Source: Corticium candelabrum (Eukaryota; Porifera; Homoscleromorpha; Homosclerophorida; Plakinidae). From it: a stretch of 64,000 nucleotides of DNA. The position numbers were made by a program, and so were the translations under genes. This document shows, piece by piece, positions 14,401 to 23,648 of the stretch. Numbering within the stretch: position 1 is the first letter of the stretch; every line of letters starts with the position of its first letter. Location: the NCBI RefSeq assembly GCF_963422355.1, contig NC_085085.1, positions 12,206,985 to 12,270,984 on the forward strand. The letters are read 5' to 3'. The notes under the pieces are model-generated. The model was not told where the DNA came from. It searched no databases and saw nothing but the letters and a program-made list of their open reading frames with translations.

Positions 14401-17359
14401 GACGCAGGCAAGCACAGCCGATTGTAACCACTACCAGATTGAGACGAGGCCGAGCTACAAAAGACAGACGCGTTACAAGACGTAGTACATACACAATAGT
14501 AGAGTGGACTTCATGTGATGGATTATCATGAGGGCACGTACACGCACGCTGAAAAATTCGGTAAATGCTGCTACACACAACACTTTGCTTTATATACAAG
14601 ACACAACGAGGACTGTACGTATCACATCATAGCCTGGTTTCCACAATACATGTAAAGGTCACAAGTGTCACTGTCTCTCAGAAATCTGTATCGTACTAAG
14701 ATGGATACCAGGAACTGCTGGAGTGTTAATTTAGATGAATACATTGTTATCGCACAAACACAGGCCCTCTCAAGAGTGGAAAAGAAATGAGAAAGGTACA
14801 GCATATATACTACAGCATGTATCCCACACAACAAGAATAGTATCAGACATACTGTACTACTACATTTACGGTTATATACAAATTAAGTGTCCATGCAATG
14901 TTACTATATAGTCACAAAGTGTATTCCCCTGACATCCTTTACCCCAGGTATAGTGGGACCAACGGATCTCCATAAATGGAAAACGTCCGCAAGTCAAAAA
15001 TTAGCATTGTACCCACATGTACATATGCACACACCTACTATAGCAGACACTATTTTTCATGTTGCGCTTCTGATCAATTGGATGGGTGTGTCCAGTAAAG
15101 AGAAAGGCCCATAGGTACAGTGCAGTACATTGCAATTAGAACATCTACACTAGGTAGTAGATTGTGCTTTTCACCAAGAGTTTCAAACATATTTACAAAA
15201 CGAGGATGAGATATAACCTGTCATACAAAGTCCCAAAGCCACCTAATTAAGAAACTGCTTGCAAAACGAAGGCACACTAGAAACCCAACATTCAAATAAG
15301 ACAACCACATATTCGATCAGCTGGGCAATAATATGCATTGCACACTGTACCATACCTTGCAGCAACTCCATGCATCAATATTCGAGTACCGGTCGGACAG
15401 TCTTCTCTACCCCAACGAATGTATACTGCATTCATATGACAAGTTGTACCATCACCACCACAAACACCGCACACGTCCACTGTCTTGTTTCCATTCGGAG
15501 TACCTTCACAGTCCAGCAAATCTATAGTAGTAGTACAAGCAGATTCTAACATTATTTTCATAACAAATGACAAAGAAACAGTCAAAACCTAAGTTTGGCA
15601 CGCAAATGTAGTTCTTTGTTTTTACAGTGCCCGAAGGACAAGTTGCCGCGCATTCTCCTGAAGACTGAACAAACACGTTGACACACTGATAGCATTCCCC
15701 GCTGGATGGTCCATGACAACCATCAGCACACTGTTGATGGCAGTCATAACAATGAGAATCTTCAGCATAAGTCAACAAGGGGCACTCATAGAAACAGAGT
15801 CCGTTGTACTGCAAACCATGACAGATACTCGCTGCACTCGTGCATTGAGCACAAACGATTTCTCGATACTCAGTGTATGGAGGGCAAGGAAGACTTCCAC
15901 ATCGTGCCTCCACAGGGTAGAGACTGCCCTGGCTGGACGAGCTTGAACTACTACCATGGTACACTAGAACAATAAAAACCAACATAGATAATAATTCAGT
16001 GTTCTCCCCACAAATTCTTCTCAACTGGCCCAAGGACCTCACGAATACCCACCCCTCAGATACTGTTTTGTAGAATATCCCTTTATTTTAAATTTTAAAC
16101 TCATTGTATGATGATTCAACATCAGTGTCAGTATTTAGAACTCATACCTTAGCATTATTATGCTCTGTCTAGCATTGCATCTGTCAGTGTCTAACCTTAA
16201 CCCAACATCTAATATCGATTCAATTATACATGCACAGCAGGCACTGCAAAATCACTTTACAAAAGCAGGATGCACGTACTGGGGCATCTTTCAACAAATT
16301 AACAAAGGTCGAGTAGAGCTCCACGTAATGAAAGCAGGAGACACATCAACTCCACGCTTCTTTGCCAAAGCTTGTTGGCATCCAGCTATGTGTACGCACT
16401 CAGAGCCTATCCCGGATATTAAAGCTCCTGGACATTGTCAGTGCTCAGTCTGTAAACAGTACGGGAGGCAGCGGAAGCTGTTGCGCATTTCAGTCCGTGT
16501 TAAAAACTCTTTTTAACAAAGTAGCTGTTAAAAATACTCTTTTTAACACATAATTATAACACGTATTTTTTAAAATTAAAACACTCTTTTTGACTTTTTT
16601 AACACCGACTGAATTCTTCATTGCTTGCGTTAAAAATAGAGTATCCGTGTTAAATTCAGTCTGGTGTTATAAGAACAATGCAGAATAATTTCCTCAATCA
16701 CTTGATTAGGTGTAACCTTTTTAAAGAAAGGTCGCGCCTAGGATTGGCTGTTTGCCCATTGCCACGTACGACACAAAAGAATTAATGTCTCGTGATTGGG
16801 CCACACAAAGGAGGCGTGGCACATTCCTGCAGCGCGAGTCCCCAGACCGGAAGTCGGTTTAGCCCTATACGTTTAGAGTACGCTACTCGCCAAGTCTCGT
16901 GACTTTCACAAAGTCCCTAGAGGCTCATAGCTGAATTTAATTAAAGTAAGTCAAATGGCAAGTTTCTAAAGTTTTAACGCTGATCTATTTCTTGTACTAG
17001 ATAACATAACACAACGGCAAAAGTAGAAGAAAACTCCTCAGCGACTTTCTTCAACCCTAAACTATCTACAATGTCCCCTTGTACGTGGGCGCGAGCAGGC
17101 AATTTTTCAGTAATCAGACTCTATACCACAGTTTGGCGGAGGTACGTGAGCAGTCGTCTTAGAATTGAGAAGTTCTCTAGCTAAGATGTAGTCAGATGTT
17201 TTAGGGGTACTACGTACAGTCAGATATCTACAGTCCAAGAAGCTTATGAATTTCAGTAAAGGAGTTTTGATGGCGGTACTTGCCAAAGTTTGGCGTATAC
17301 TATGCAAACACTATAGTCACGGTTTTACTTGGGATTGGGGGTAAACAATTGAAGACGAT

Positions 17360-17408
<49 letters not shown>

Positions 17409-20400
17409 GCTTCTATAAAAGCTGGTGCTGCTGCTGAGGCTGGGGAAGTGGCCAAAGATGAACTCCATCTTGCTAACGCTTGAAGTTATGCTTGTTTGTT
17501 CTACCCTCTTGTGGTGGAATCATACGGAGTATGGGCTGCACATAGTCTGGAGGTGTTGAGATCAATTATAAAGAAGTCTCTTCTATCATCTGGCTTGTCT
17601 CTGGGCCAAGTTTCCAGGCAATTTCATGAACAGTTATCTGTTCGTTTGTGGCAGTATAACTCAAGACTGATTAGTGACTATCTACCTAATTATTATGACT
17701 TAGACTCTTTGTGCTTCCGTCCTTAGGGCGGATATGTGTTATTTGTGTTATCTGTATTATATACAAATATATGGGTGTCACTCAAAAAAATATATATATA
17801 CATACATACATGTATATACAAGAACGGCAAGTTGTCGCCTACGTTTGTCGTACTGGAAGTCAGCTTGAAACACAGACTTGTCTAATATGGTCAAATCTTC
17901 GATCTGTAGTGTCTTTTCCATTGGCAGATTTGATTAGAAGTAATTCGCTAGAAATGACAGGCTGCATTGATTCTTTTACCTCATGATCAGATCCATCGAT
18001 CAGTTCTTGAATAATTACAAGCAAGTCACAAGCTTCATAGCAAGTCACAAGCTTCGTAGCAAGTCACAAGCTTCTTAGCAAGTTGCACGAAAGTATTCAT
18101 TTGGGCTGATGAATTGCTGTGGACTGTTACTGTCGTATCATTTGGAAACTTTACAGTATCTTGATTGGTAAAGTAAGCTCTTCTATTAGAAAGTAGGTCC
18201 ATTCTGAATGATCATGATTACTGGAGAGGTATTACCCCCTTTCCCCTCCGCTCAAAATATTGGAGGGGCAAATGTCCCCTCTGCCCTGGTTCCGCTGCCC
18301 CTGCAGTACCTACATAGTACTGTACCAGTCTCATTGTAGCGTGTTACTTATGAAGGTGACCATAAAACCCTACAAATCAGAGTAGGACAAACTAAGTCAC
18401 AACCGACGAGTCCATGGCTTCAAATTGCTCCCAACCAGCAAATGCTGGTGTACAGCCGGTTATGGAGAGAACACTGGATACGTCAATCACAAATTGCTAA
18501 AAGCATCAGGTCACATTATTTCTGTTATATACCTTCTGGGCTGTCATCAATGCAAATGTATTGCGTTTTCTGATGGCTATAGAGTGCAGAAAAAGTGTAT
18601 CCATGGTAAGTTGCCTGGAATCCCTCTGGACAATACCGCTGACCATAAACAGAAAATGTTTCTGAAGCTCTCTGAGTCTCACAAACTGCACATGGCACCT
18701 ATGCAAACACCACGCATATACAAAAGGAATGCATGCACCCAAGGCTATACCAAGTCAAAATATACCTGTCGCTGGTGCACATTGACGTAATGTGCAGAAT
18801 GGATGCCCTTACCATTTGTCTCATACTCATATCCATAGAGAACTGCTCCTCCCTGACCATTAGTCTCATGCTCACTATACAAAGCCTCCGCATGCATACA
18901 GAGCAGATTGGCACCATTCCCTTGATCTCCACGTCCAGAACCACCAATGAAACCACTATAAACTGTTCTGGTTTTGTTTGGACAAGTGTTACTGCCCCAG
19001 TGAGTAAACAACGAGTCTCTCCTGGTTGTGTCTGGACTGCAAACAGCACAAGTCAACTCCCAGTTGGCATAGTAAGAACCTGCTTCTCCTGGTTGACATT
19101 CAATGCGGCCACATTTTGTCTCAGTTGGATACCATCTCCCTTGAGTTGCTGACGAGCTTTCCAAGCTTTCTGGCTGTTCATCCACACAAACGTAATTGAT
19201 CTTCCGGCCACTCTGCAAGTTAGCCATTAGATAGCCTTTGTATTCTACTTTCCAATTGTTGGGACAACGATTGCTACCTGGAACCATAACGTTTGTGTCT
19301 TTTCTTGGTATCATACATACTGCACAAGGAGCAGTGCGGCCATGAACAGGCAGCAGTGAATGTATTCCATATCCAGATGTAAAGTAACGAATGCCCTGCA
19401 GACGAGCAGTGCTATGGTCTATATCGTTGTGTTCGAGATACAATGGATTCTGAACTAGACAAAGATTGTTTGCACCACTGCCGCTCTCATCATACCTCGA
19501 TGATGCAGCTCGACCTGAGTAAACAGTCTCTGTGTCATTGGGACAAGAAGTACGACCCCATCGTGTGTAGAAAGAGCCACTGCCATTGGGTGGAGGTGAA
19601 CACACCACACAAGACACTTCGCGATTAGCTGTATACGGAGGACATGGTAGACCTGAACATATTGTTTCAGTGGAATACCATCTAACAACAAACTATAATC
19701 TGCAAGAATTGATACTGAGAGACTCAATGCAATCCATACCGGTCATTGTTGGCATTAGTATCTCCAGTTGTTGAAGATGTTGGATTGCGATCAACACAAA
19801 CATATTCTCCTTTAGTACTGCCGTGATGGTTAGCCATCACATAGCCATTGTACTCCATCAACCATCCTGATGGACATTCTACTGTGCCCGGAATCATCAG
19901 AGTGTCTGATGCTGCTACCTCACATAATGCACATGCTATAGGCCGATTATTTTCTCTAACAAGATCACTGACACCATCACCACTGGTCTCATATTCTGCA
20001 CCCCACAATGATCCAGATGAGTGGTCACTGTCATCATGAGCAGTAACAAAGTCAGCTCTTAGAGGCATGCACAGTCTGTTGTAGCCGCTACCAGATTGGC
20101 CATCATTAGAACTACGAATAAGACAGTTTACTCCACTTTAATGAAATCATTACATGAGACAATAACCTGGCTGCCACACCAGTGTGTAAAACTCTGGCCC
20201 CATCACGACATGTATTACGTCCCCATCTAATGTAAGTAGAGCAACCATTGGCACAACCCAAACACCATTCAGTGTTACAATTTTCTGTCTCGCTTAGCGT
20301 TGGACAACTATTTCCACCATTTCGCGATTGAGCTAAAGCAGAACGTGACCTTTTTCTAGTACCTCCATCACAGCTCTAAACAGTCATGCAAACAAATTCA

Positions 20401-20761
20401 TGTCAGAAACTTTATGTACATCGATCTGCATGTTGACTTTAGTTAATTGGATTAAGCTCAATCCCTGTTTTAGCCACACATTATATAAGTATACAGCAAT
20501 CATCAGAAAAAGACTGCATGGCCTGAGTATAAACTACAAAACGTTGCTGTCACTACAGATATACTCTCAGCTCAAGCACGTGTTCTAGCTGTCACACCAT
20601 TTGTCTGCCTTTCAGGCATTAATTGTTTCATCTCCCTTCAATTTCTAGTAACTTACTCTCTCATCAATTGCACTTTCATGCTAAAGTAGTGACTACAGCA
20701 AACTGTACTCGATTTGTTAGTAATACCTTTGAACATTGAGACCATTTTGACCAAGCACTGA
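1..20761 (-). CDS. Giant modular short-chain-collagen-C4-like / TSP1 / furin-like extracellular protein (3' end beyond window)
   Basis: Multi-exon gene of about 31 exons placed by reading frame, splice sites and alignment of its internal repeats. The repeated unit (about 180 residues) has a WGR..CP start, G(S/A)GAN.LC, LYG.EY.TSGYG, VPCAVC, PG...CP.GW..EY.GY, YVCVD, and a final CGS..CPPY...RE..C.VC. I know this from sponge short-chain collagen C-terminal (NC1-like) domains, but no Gly-X-Y collagen stretch is present here. At least 16 units occur, grouped in threes, each group preceded by a TSP1 domain or by a furin-like cysteine-rich segment plus a CGVCGGD motif. About 3,500 residues are encoded in the window. 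The cysteine richness and domain types imply a secreted matrix or cuticle protein; function is inferred. The signal peptide and first exon were not found, and the C terminus lies beyond position 1. It could be two adjacent genes, but the repeat pattern continues without a break. Confidence 0.85.
983..1110. repeat. Minisatellite, about 26-nt unit x 5
   Basis: Within the intron 531-1167 the unit GTGACCATAAACTTAGTGTG (plus a variable G-rich end) is repeated about five times with small differences. The rest of this intron (531-982) shows nothing recognisable. Confidence 0.8.
2336..2416. repeat. (CA)n microsatellite
   Basis: Pure CA/TG dinucleotide tract inside the intron 1937-2491 of the C4 gene. 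The remainder of that intron (1937-2335) holds no recognisable feature. Confidence 0.95.
2492..6246 (-). CDS. Superrepeat 5: TSP1 module and C4 units 13-15
   Basis: Exons 6079-6246, 4973-5253, 3716-4090, 2931-3648, 2666-2756 and 2492-2601. Exon 6079-6246 ends unit 12 (CSSLPCPPF, CAQC) and leads to IDCE. Exon 4973-5253 has a full TSP1 (DWSAWTACSSTCGTEGVQTR, CNEIACP) and the start of unit 13 (YVRWGRTTCP). Exon 3716-4090 ends at a weak CG|GTCGGT donor that restores GRWYPVET in frame with the next exon. Units 14 and 15 follow (YTRWGRTTCP, YTRWGRNDCP). The intron 2757-2930 holds a (TTGGGG)n tract. Intron 4091-4972 is AT-rich and contains a SINE. Confidence 0.84.
2796..2874. repeat. Interstitial (TTGGGG)n tract
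   Basis: About 13 TTGGGG-like hexamers on the plus strand with occasional variants (GGAGTT, TTAAGATT). It lies in the short intron 2757-2930, so the C-rich complement is what the pre-mRNA carries. The G-rich strand can form G-quadruplexes. Animal telomeres are usually TTAGGG, so this is a microsatellite rather than telomeric sequence proper. Confidence 0.9.
4091..4423. other. AT-rich intronic stretch
   Basis: Intron sequence of very low GC with many ATAAAA/TTAAT words and no coding signal. Similar AT-rich sequence resumes after the SINE at 4823-4972. Confidence 0.6.
4424..4822 (+). mobile_element. tRNA-derived SINE
   Basis: The head contains a perfect Pol III A box (TGGCTTAGTGG, 4430-4440) and B box (GTTCAAACC, 4473-4481) about 33 nt apart, as in a tRNA gene. 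It is followed by an unrelated body of about 330 nt ending near GGGGCATAACGAC. The head could fold as a degenerate tRNA but lacks an obvious anticodon stem, so it is a SINE rather than a functional tRNA. It lies in the AT-rich intron 4091-4972, opposite to the host gene. The 3' boundary is approximate and no target duplication was defined. Confidence 0.7.
5622..5732. repeat. Compound (ATC)n(ACC)n(ATC)n(ATT)n microsatellite
   Basis: Trinucleotide tract changing from CAT to CAC to CAT to ATT repeats, in the intron 5254-6078. The flanking intron sequence (5254-5621 and 5733-6078) contains no feature I can support. Confidence 0.95.
6309..9611 (-). CDS. Superrepeat 4: TSP1 module and C4 units 10-12
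   Basis: Exons 9022-9611, 8725-8945, 6540-7603 and 6309-6473. The first exon ends unit 9 (VPCVVC to CAQC), then contains a whole TSP1 domain (SWSSFSSCSLLCGGGNRNR to CNTHPC), then starts unit 10 (YIRWGRYECN). The TSP1 domain is uninterrupted here, unlike superrepeat 1. The 1,064-nt exon carries the end of unit 10, the complete unit 11 and most of unit 12. The last exon gives VACAICDINRDAAT through YVCVDTELQ. The intron 7604-8724 is occupied by a MITE-like element and a long CA microsatellite. Confidence 0.85.
7631..8689. mobile_element. MITE-like element with TIRs and TA target site, carrying a CA microsatellite
   Basis: The ends are inverted repeats: CCGTATTTCTTCGTTTAACC at 7631 and the reverse complement of a close match ending at 8689, both flanked by TA. 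This suggests a Tc1/mariner-type non-autonomous element. There is no transposase frame inside. The interior has two diverged direct repeats around AACGCCAGC / CAGGGCAC (near 7980 and 8140) and a (CA)n tract at 8297-8488. It sits in the intron 7604-8724 of the C4 gene. Confidence 0.6.
8297..8488. repeat. (CA)n microsatellite
   Basis: Nearly pure CA repeat with two CCACAAA interruptions. Long reading frames across it encode only Thr-His or Cys-Val runs and are not genes. Confidence 0.95.
10012..10391. mobile_element. MITE with about 45-bp TIRs rich in CGTAACG
   Basis: The left end AAGACCGGTCCACA and the right end (reverse complement AAGGCCGGTTCACA) form imperfect TIRs of about 45 bp flanked by TA on both sides, consistent with a mariner-type MITE. 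The interior and surrounding intron (9612-10551) are full of CGTAACG words. These include an inverted pair around 10256-10362 that could form a long hairpin. Confidence 0.65.
10552..12939 (-). CDS. Superrepeat 3: furin-like + CGVCGGD module and C4 units 7-9
   Basis: Exons 12393-12939, 12167-12332, 11879-12105, 11680-11824, 11024-11608, 10771-10955 and 10552-10709. The first exon finishes unit 6 and holds the furin-like part (CPALTYASTENVCLPCHGLC, CAGPGASDC). The next carries DCEGVVNG and CGVCGGDSSSC and starts unit 7. The middle of this superrepeat is cut by two extra introns: after YNWG near 11680, and before CYDNGPNGYR at 10955. These are single exons in superrepeats 2 and 4, so the introns were gained here or lost elsewhere. 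Unit 9 carries YVHWGRNDCP. The exon ending at 10552 stops before VPC, as in the paralogous copies. Confidence 0.85.
13007..15963 (-). CDS. Superrepeat 2: furin-like + CGVCGGD module and C4 units 4-6
   Basis: Exons 15589-15963, 15356-15521, 14231-14454, 13267-14168 and 13007-13201, all with AG/GT borders. The first exon begins with a seven-serine stretch, ends the previous C4 unit (CGSLPCPPY, REIVCAQC) and continues into a furin-like cysteine-rich segment (CPLLTY, CHQQCADGCHGPSS). The second carries the DCEGTPNGNK / CGVCGGDGTTC motif and starts unit 4. The 902-nt exon holds the end of unit 4, all of unit 5 and the start of unit 6. The last exon gives VYSGFAAG to the LYGYEYQTSG region. Donor positions after 'AA(R)', 'PG' and before 'VPC' match those of the other superrepeats. 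Confidence 0.85.
14455..15355. other. Intron without recognisable features
   Basis: Intron between exons 15356-15521 and 14231-14454 of the C4 gene. It has mixed base composition, short frames only, and no repeat or TE signature that I could identify. Confidence 0.6.
16490..16680. repeat. Repeated near-palindromic TTAAAAA-ACTC-TTTTTAAC motifs
   Basis: Several copies of GTTAAAAA..ACTCTTTTTAAC occur in this 190-bp stretch of the 2.6-kb intron 15964-18532, with GTCCGTGTTAAAAA at one side and ATCCGTGTTAAATTCAGTC at the other. This resembles a short MITE or repeat remnant, but I could not define ends or a target duplication. Confidence 0.4.
17362..17405. repeat. (AT)n microsatellite
   Basis: Pure TA dinucleotide tract immediately upstream of a LINE-like coding remnant. 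Confidence 0.95.
17409..17726 (+). pseudogene. LINE reverse-transcriptase C-terminal remnant
   Basis: Reading across one in-frame stop gives an Ala/Lys-rich segment, then FYPLVVESYGVW, SLGQVSRQFHEQLSVRLWQY and N. The order 'F.P.vvEs.G...' followed by 'l.QqLSv.lq..N' is what I recall for the tail after the RT domain of many invertebrate non-LTR retrotransposon ORFs. The in-frame TGA after HLANA and the absence of upstream RT motifs show a truncated, dead copy. It lies inside an intron of the C4 gene. Confidence 0.5.
18016..18086. repeat. Short tandem repeat, about 20-nt unit x 3.5
   Basis: The unit AGCAAGTCACAAGCTTC plus three variable bases is repeated head to tail (CATAGC, CGTAGC, CTTAGC variants). 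It is intronic. Confidence 0.85.
18533..20761 (-). CDS. Superrepeat 1: TSP1 module followed by C4 units 1-3
   Basis: Exons (minus strand) 20727-20761, 20167-20375, 19740-20111, 18766-19681 and 18533-18698. The TSP1 domain is split by an intron: WSKWSQCS sits on the first exon, CDGGTRKRSR with the remaining cysteines on the second. C4 unit 1 starts on the second exon (YIRWGR) and runs through the third. Units 2 and 3 are on the 916-nt exon, with starts YTRWGRTSCP and FTHWGSNTCP. The exon at 18533-18698 encodes VPCAVC to YICIDDSPE, the second half of unit 3, which finishes across a 2.6-kb intron on exon 15589-15963. The 35-nt TSP1 exon has a weak acceptor, so its start is less certain. No earlier exon could be joined in frame. 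Confidence 0.8.
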
Positions 20762-20874
20762 CTTGACAATCAAGTTTAATGTATGGAAGCACAGTCACTA
20801 GAACAAATATCAGTCAAAACAAATAGTGTAATTACATACAGGCAGTGAGACACACAAGTGACTGCCAATCTCAC

Positions 20875-20959
20875 CTATTCTATCCAAGTCGACCTTAGAT
20901 GCAAAAGTTAACGTTCCATTTGCGAAGACTGCCTCTTGCTGTACAGTGGCAAACAGTTC
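20875..20959 (-). CDS. Tentative exon upstream of the TSP1/C4 gene
   Basis: An 85-nt open stretch with a good acceptor (GGTGCAG) and donor (GTGAGA) on the minus strand. It encodes ELFATVQQEAVFANG then TLTFASKVDLDRI. The composition looks protein-like and contains an N-glycosylation sequon (NGT), but I recognise no domain and could not join it in frame to the TSP1 exon or to the Ser/Thr-rich candidate at 22362-22578. It may be an N-terminal exon of the C4 gene or a chance ORF. Confidence 0.3.
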
Positions 20960-21251
20960 CTGCACCGAATCAATTAGCATTAGTTGAAGCCGCAGAACAA
21001 TAATATTATATTGTAGCATCTGTAGTATGTGCTGTGCATGCATGCCTACACTTGGATATCGATGTGTTTGGCTACTCCATTTGATCACATTATTTAATAC
21101 TAATACTTAAAGTTGCTCACATAGCTCAAAGCAGCCTTAAATGCCTTCTCACAAGATCTTGGGCAGGTCCTTGTCTTTCACAAAAAGAGCGCAGGGGGGG
21201 GCTGGACACATTGACTGGCATGAGATTGTTGACATCTGATAGCTCTATTAG

Positions 21252-21310
<59 letters not shown>
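21252..21310. repeat. (TA)n microsatellite
   Basis: Pure TA tract. The surrounding stretch 20960-22361 holds no coding signal that I can support apart from the tentative exons listed. Confidence 0.95.
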
Positions 21311-21313
<3 letters not shown>

Positions 21314-22361
21314 CTCTAGATAGCATGCAAAGACATCATCACATCAACTGGCATGCTACTGCACCAGTAATAACAATTAATGACGTATGTGTGGCAGTCC
21401 CATGGTTGCTTGGTCCGTCAGGCCATCCTAAGAGGTATTACTGTAACCCTAGGCCTAATGCATGTCCACCTAGGATTAGTGATTGCAGTGTGTCAGCGGT
21501 AGTACACTTGCCTGTATTGCAGTGTTACACATACTTACCAACAAGCTGTCATTCAATGTTGACATATCAGCGCTCAGCTTTCGAAAATCTCTCTGTAAAA
21601 GTTGCAACAAGACACTTGACTCTCAAAGCTACCCTGTGAGCCTGTACACCAATGTACTTGCCTTCAGCTCATCTCTTTCTTGTTCCACAGAAACGAGACT
21701 TACTTTCGTTTCCTAGAACAATTACAGACTACCTTACAACAGACATGTACACTGAGTTGACTAATCATTATATATGTAGGGTTCTACTATCCCTCTATGA
21801 TTAACCCAATAGTAATTATAAGCATTGTCGAGATCTTGAGAAGGTTTAGACTACAATCTAGAATTGATAAAGTAGCAAGCTACTGCAGTTAGCTTGTTTG
21901 CTGCTAGATAACACTGAACAGCTTGTATGTAACTGTTTTCTCTTTTAAAATACGTCCTGTGTTCAATGTTGCAATAATTAATGCACACCAAGGATGCTTA
22001 ATGACCCAAGGCCCGGATATTCGAGCTAAGAGTATAGTAAATCGTTCAAGGTGCGACCAACTGTATTTATACTCGATTAGCGCAGATGCAAATAAAGCTA
22101 TTCCGACCAATAGACGAGAAGTGGTGTCAATCTGACCAATAGATGAATGTGATGTCATCATGAGGCTCCACCTCTCTTTGTTTGGTAGCTGCTAGATCGA
22201 GAATTCGGCCATGGGGCGTCCATTCCTGTACATGATGTCTATAATAATCCTTTGCTTTACGGGTTTAACACATAGAAACAACGCCTATAGTTTACACTTG
22301 CACGTGTATGTTTCCACCATCAACAACTAGGCATCTTAAGAGAGCGAAGGTGTAGCTCTAC

Positions 22362-22578
22362 CTGACTTGTAACATTTTGCTTGTTCCAGTGTTGCTGTAC
22401 AGTGGTTCCAAAGTCTCACAGCTTGGACTTTCGGTGTGCGTGGCTGAGCCAGACTGGGGTGTTGTTGCACTAATCACTAGTGTCGTCTCTTCTACAGAAA
22501 TTTGGCGTTTGACGGGAATTTGCGAAGGGAACGTTGCAGCATTGTCCATGACAGCGTCTGTTTGTGGGCTCGGCTGAC
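22362..22578 (-). CDS. Tentative Ser/Thr-rich exon
   Basis: 217 nt with acceptor CTTACAG and donor CAG|GTAGAG on the minus strand, open throughout. It encodes a Ser/Thr/Pro/Gln-rich stretch beginning QPSPQTDAVMDNAATF, the sort of linker often O-glycosylated in extracellular proteins. No domain is recognised. It lies 1.4 kb upstream of the other tentative exon and could belong to the N-terminal part of the C4 gene or to a separate gene. Confidence 0.3.
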
Positions 22579-23167
22579 CTGTAAGTACGCTAGTGAGTCT
22601 CTTCATTTTTGTCAGTATCCACCAGACGCCTAATCTAAATGTGCACGTGCATGTTTCCCCACATTCACGTTTAGTTTTGGCTCCGGCGGGGTCACCACTC
22701 ATTACAACAACCAAAACTGCAGTTAGACGGACAGCTGTGTAAATACAGTACAGTAGGTGTAGTAACCACCACGTGAGGGGATTACAGTGGTGGTGAATGC
22801 ATAAGCGTTTGTGCCTCTTGCCTTATACTGTACACATGTCTTAGCGCCATGTCATGTGCATGTACACCAGCCCAGGGTTTACCACTATATAGGGCTTTTC
22901 TATTCATTAATAATTGGTAAGAAAATGGCTGATAGGTGGATGATTATTGGGTCATTCAATTGTTTGTATTGCAACATTTACCTTTTCTAATTTAATTTGT
23001 AATTCAAGTTTTATTTCTGCTTTCTAAATTTCAATTTTAAATTTAAACTTTTACTGTTACTACGTAATTTTAAATTTCATAGTTAATTTTAAAATTTTAA
23101 CTGTTAATTAATTTCAATTTATTTTTAAATTGTATTTTTATGTTTGATTTAATTTTTCACTCTAAGA

Positions 23168-23439
23168 CAGGGGCGTACGCAGGATTTCTCTAGAGGGGGT
23201 TCGTAACTAAGTTGCCGAAAAGTTAAGTGCTGTACTACTTTATAGATTTATATTATTTTTTACAGATAATTTCAATGTATCCAAAATCGGGAGTCTCGTT
23301 GTGTCTTCTGCTGTCCCCATATGTAATGGTGCTGTGTAGTTGCGCTCATGCGGCATTGCCTAATTCGAATTCCGCCATTACCTACCGCCTAGAGGGGGTT
23401 CGTCCGAACCCCCTCGAACCCCCTCTGCGTACGCCCCTG
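23168..23439. mobile_element. hAT-like MITE (5-bp TSD TAAGA)
   Basis: The 272-bp element begins CAGGGGCGTACGCAGGATTT and ends with the inverted CTGCGTACGCCCCTG. TAAGA is duplicated on both sides (23163-23167, 23440-23444). TIRs beginning CAGGGGCG are typical of hAT elements, and 5-bp duplications are known for one hAT subgroup. There is no transposase. Two more members of the same style lie at 27904-28443 and 32505-32932. Confidence 0.8.
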
Positions 23440-23648
23440 TAAGATTTATTTTTCAACGCTTAATTCCTATGCTGCTCACAATGATCCATGCATGTGCCAT
23501 ATTAAAAGTAACAGAAACGTTGAAAGTAACAGAAACATTGAAAGTAAATTGTCACCCAGACTTACTTCTACACAAACAGCAGTTTCATTAGCTTAGACAC
23601 TTTGAAGTATTTCCACAGGCACAATAGAAACCTTATCAACTTTAGTAT

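Noticed and set aside
16160..16516. 118-residue plus-strand frame with several cysteines
   Set aside because: It lies in an intron of the C4 gene with no recognised domain and no splice or start support; it could be chance.
18230..18307. Second hAT element (GGGGCAGCGGAACC-type end near TGCCCCTGCAG)
   Set aside because: Only one end is present; no matching inverted end or target duplication was found.
22377..22577. Plus-strand 66-residue hydrophobic frame
   Set aside because: It overlaps the better splice-bounded minus-strand Ser/Thr-rich segment and has no start context or domain.
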